From Entamoeba histolytica HM-1:IMSS (taxonomy: Eukaryota; Evosea; Mastigamoebida; Endamoebidae): DNA of 64,000 nt. The position numbers and the translations under genes were made by a program. The notes under the pieces are model-generated. The model did no database searches and was not told where the DNA came from. It worked only from the letters and a program-made list of their open reading frames with translations. Shown piece after piece: positions 63,605 through 64,000 of the stretch (the first letter of the stretch is position 1; the number at the start of each line of letters is the position of its first letter). The stretch spans positions 1 through 64,000 of the forward strand of contig NW_001914867.1 of the NCBI RefSeq assembly GCF_000208925.1, in the 5' to 3' direction.

Positions 63605-64000
63605 ATGCAAGAACCACAAGAATATCATTCTCCCCACAGAAAGTTTTTACAGAAAGGGGTGTTGGTTTGTGTTGTAATTTTATTTATTATTTGTGGAACA
63701 TTATCAATTACTTTATCAAAAACGTGTTATACATTACAAGCAGAAAATTTTGAGAATGATTTGGTTTATTTTAGAAAGCCATTATTCTTTAACTCCCTAA
63801 TGTTCTTTTCTATGGCACTATGTACTTTCCCTTATTTATTGTTGAAATATGTTTTCAGTGATAAAATGTCAAAACCAAAAGAATATACAAACAAACATCT
63901 TTTGTATCTCTTCTTTCCTGCTCTTTTAGCATTCTCAGCAACATACTTACAAAATATTGGATTAGTTTATATTCATGGAAGTGTTTTTCAAATGCTTAGA
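63605..64000 (+). CDS. SLC35F6-like membrane transporter, 5' part only
   Basis: ATG at 63605 opens a frame that runs off the window (132 codons seen). It shows a cytosolic start, TM1 (VCVVILFIICGTLSITLSK), TM2 after RKPLFFNSLMFFS, and TM3 (LFFPALLAFSATYLQNIGL) leading into VYIHGSVFQMLR. The LPALxDxxxxSLxYxGLxxTxASxFQMLRG block is the mark of SLC35F6/F-type drug-metabolite transporters, and the spacing fits. These are multi-TM carriers of the ER/Golgi or lysosome, with unclear substrates. It is divergent from the adaptor gene, 88 bp apart. No GAACT box is seen. Confidence 0.75.
   Translation, partial: MQEPQEYHSPHRKFLQKGVLVCVVILFIICGTLSITLSKTCYTLQAENFENDLVYFRKPLFFNSLMFFSMALCTFPYLLLKYVFSDKMSKPKEYTNKHLLYLFFPALLAFSATYLQNIGLVYIHGSVFQMLR

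Noticed and set aside
1..64000. tRNA arrays, rRNA or CRISPR arrays
   Set aside because: Looked for cloverleaf-like G+C islands and regular spaced repeats; none seen. Entamoeba tRNA arrays are far richer in G+C than anything here.

Overview
This is a eukaryotic, extremely A+T-rich window (roughly a quarter G+C by eye) packed with short-spaced genes that lack introns or carry one or two tiny ones (46-76 nt, usually starting GTTTGT and ending TAG/CAG). GAACT boxes sit just before several starts. A decayed non-LTR retrotransposon has an R2/R4-type restriction-like endonuclease. Together these point to Entamoeba, most like the E. histolytica/dispar/moshkovskii group; I cannot fix the species.

Layout. 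0-0.9 kb: 3' part of a PLC-X protein. 3-8 kb: Akirin-like protein, PH-RhoGAP protein, and a calcium/cation exchanger-like (CaCA) protein with a PH domain in its central loop. 8.4-18 kb: class-3 lipase, proteasome beta-3, zinc-finger protein, Wntless/TMEM181-like 7TM protein, a small membrane protein, LSm4, and a propeller-RRM protein. 18.7-21.1 kb: a long A-rich, C-poor strand-skewed tract. 21.1-23.3 kb: small tail-anchored protein, casein kinase 1 and, divergently, a DnaJ-like protein with no J domain. 24.2-26.55 kb: LINE relic. 27.6-31 kb: second CaCA-PH paralogue, NSRP1-like protein, tyrosine phosphatase. 31.1-34.9 kb: large decaying pseudogene. 34.9-46.3 kb: Atg14-like protein, Mon1, importin-9-like receptor, short Fab1/PIKfyve-type kinase, bromodomain-NET protein. 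46.4-49.5 kb: more pseudogene debris. 49.5-64 kb: Thp3/LENG8-like, heat shock factor, dolichol kinase, ubiquitin protease, PP2C, BAR-like RhoGAP, unknown 512-aa protein, adaptor-complex large subunit, and the 5' part of an SLC35F6-like transporter.

How genes relate. There are no operons; neighbours are mostly housekeeping. Several genes bear on endolysosomal membrane identity and trafficking (Atg14-like, Mon1, Fab1-like, AP large subunit), two are Rho regulators, and several are nuclear/RNA factors (Akirin, LSm4, NSRP1-like, Thp3-like, HSF, bromodomain-NET). Thirteen split genes were reconnected here by matching intron phase with protein-family continuity; these joins are inference from sequence, not from transcripts.

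The most interesting points are the CaCA-plus-PH architecture present twice, the J-less membrane-anchored DnaJ, the propeller-RRM fusion, the candidate Atg14, and nonsense mutations in the LINE and pseudogene that are mostly TGA/TAA/TAG codons reachable by a single C:G to T:A change.
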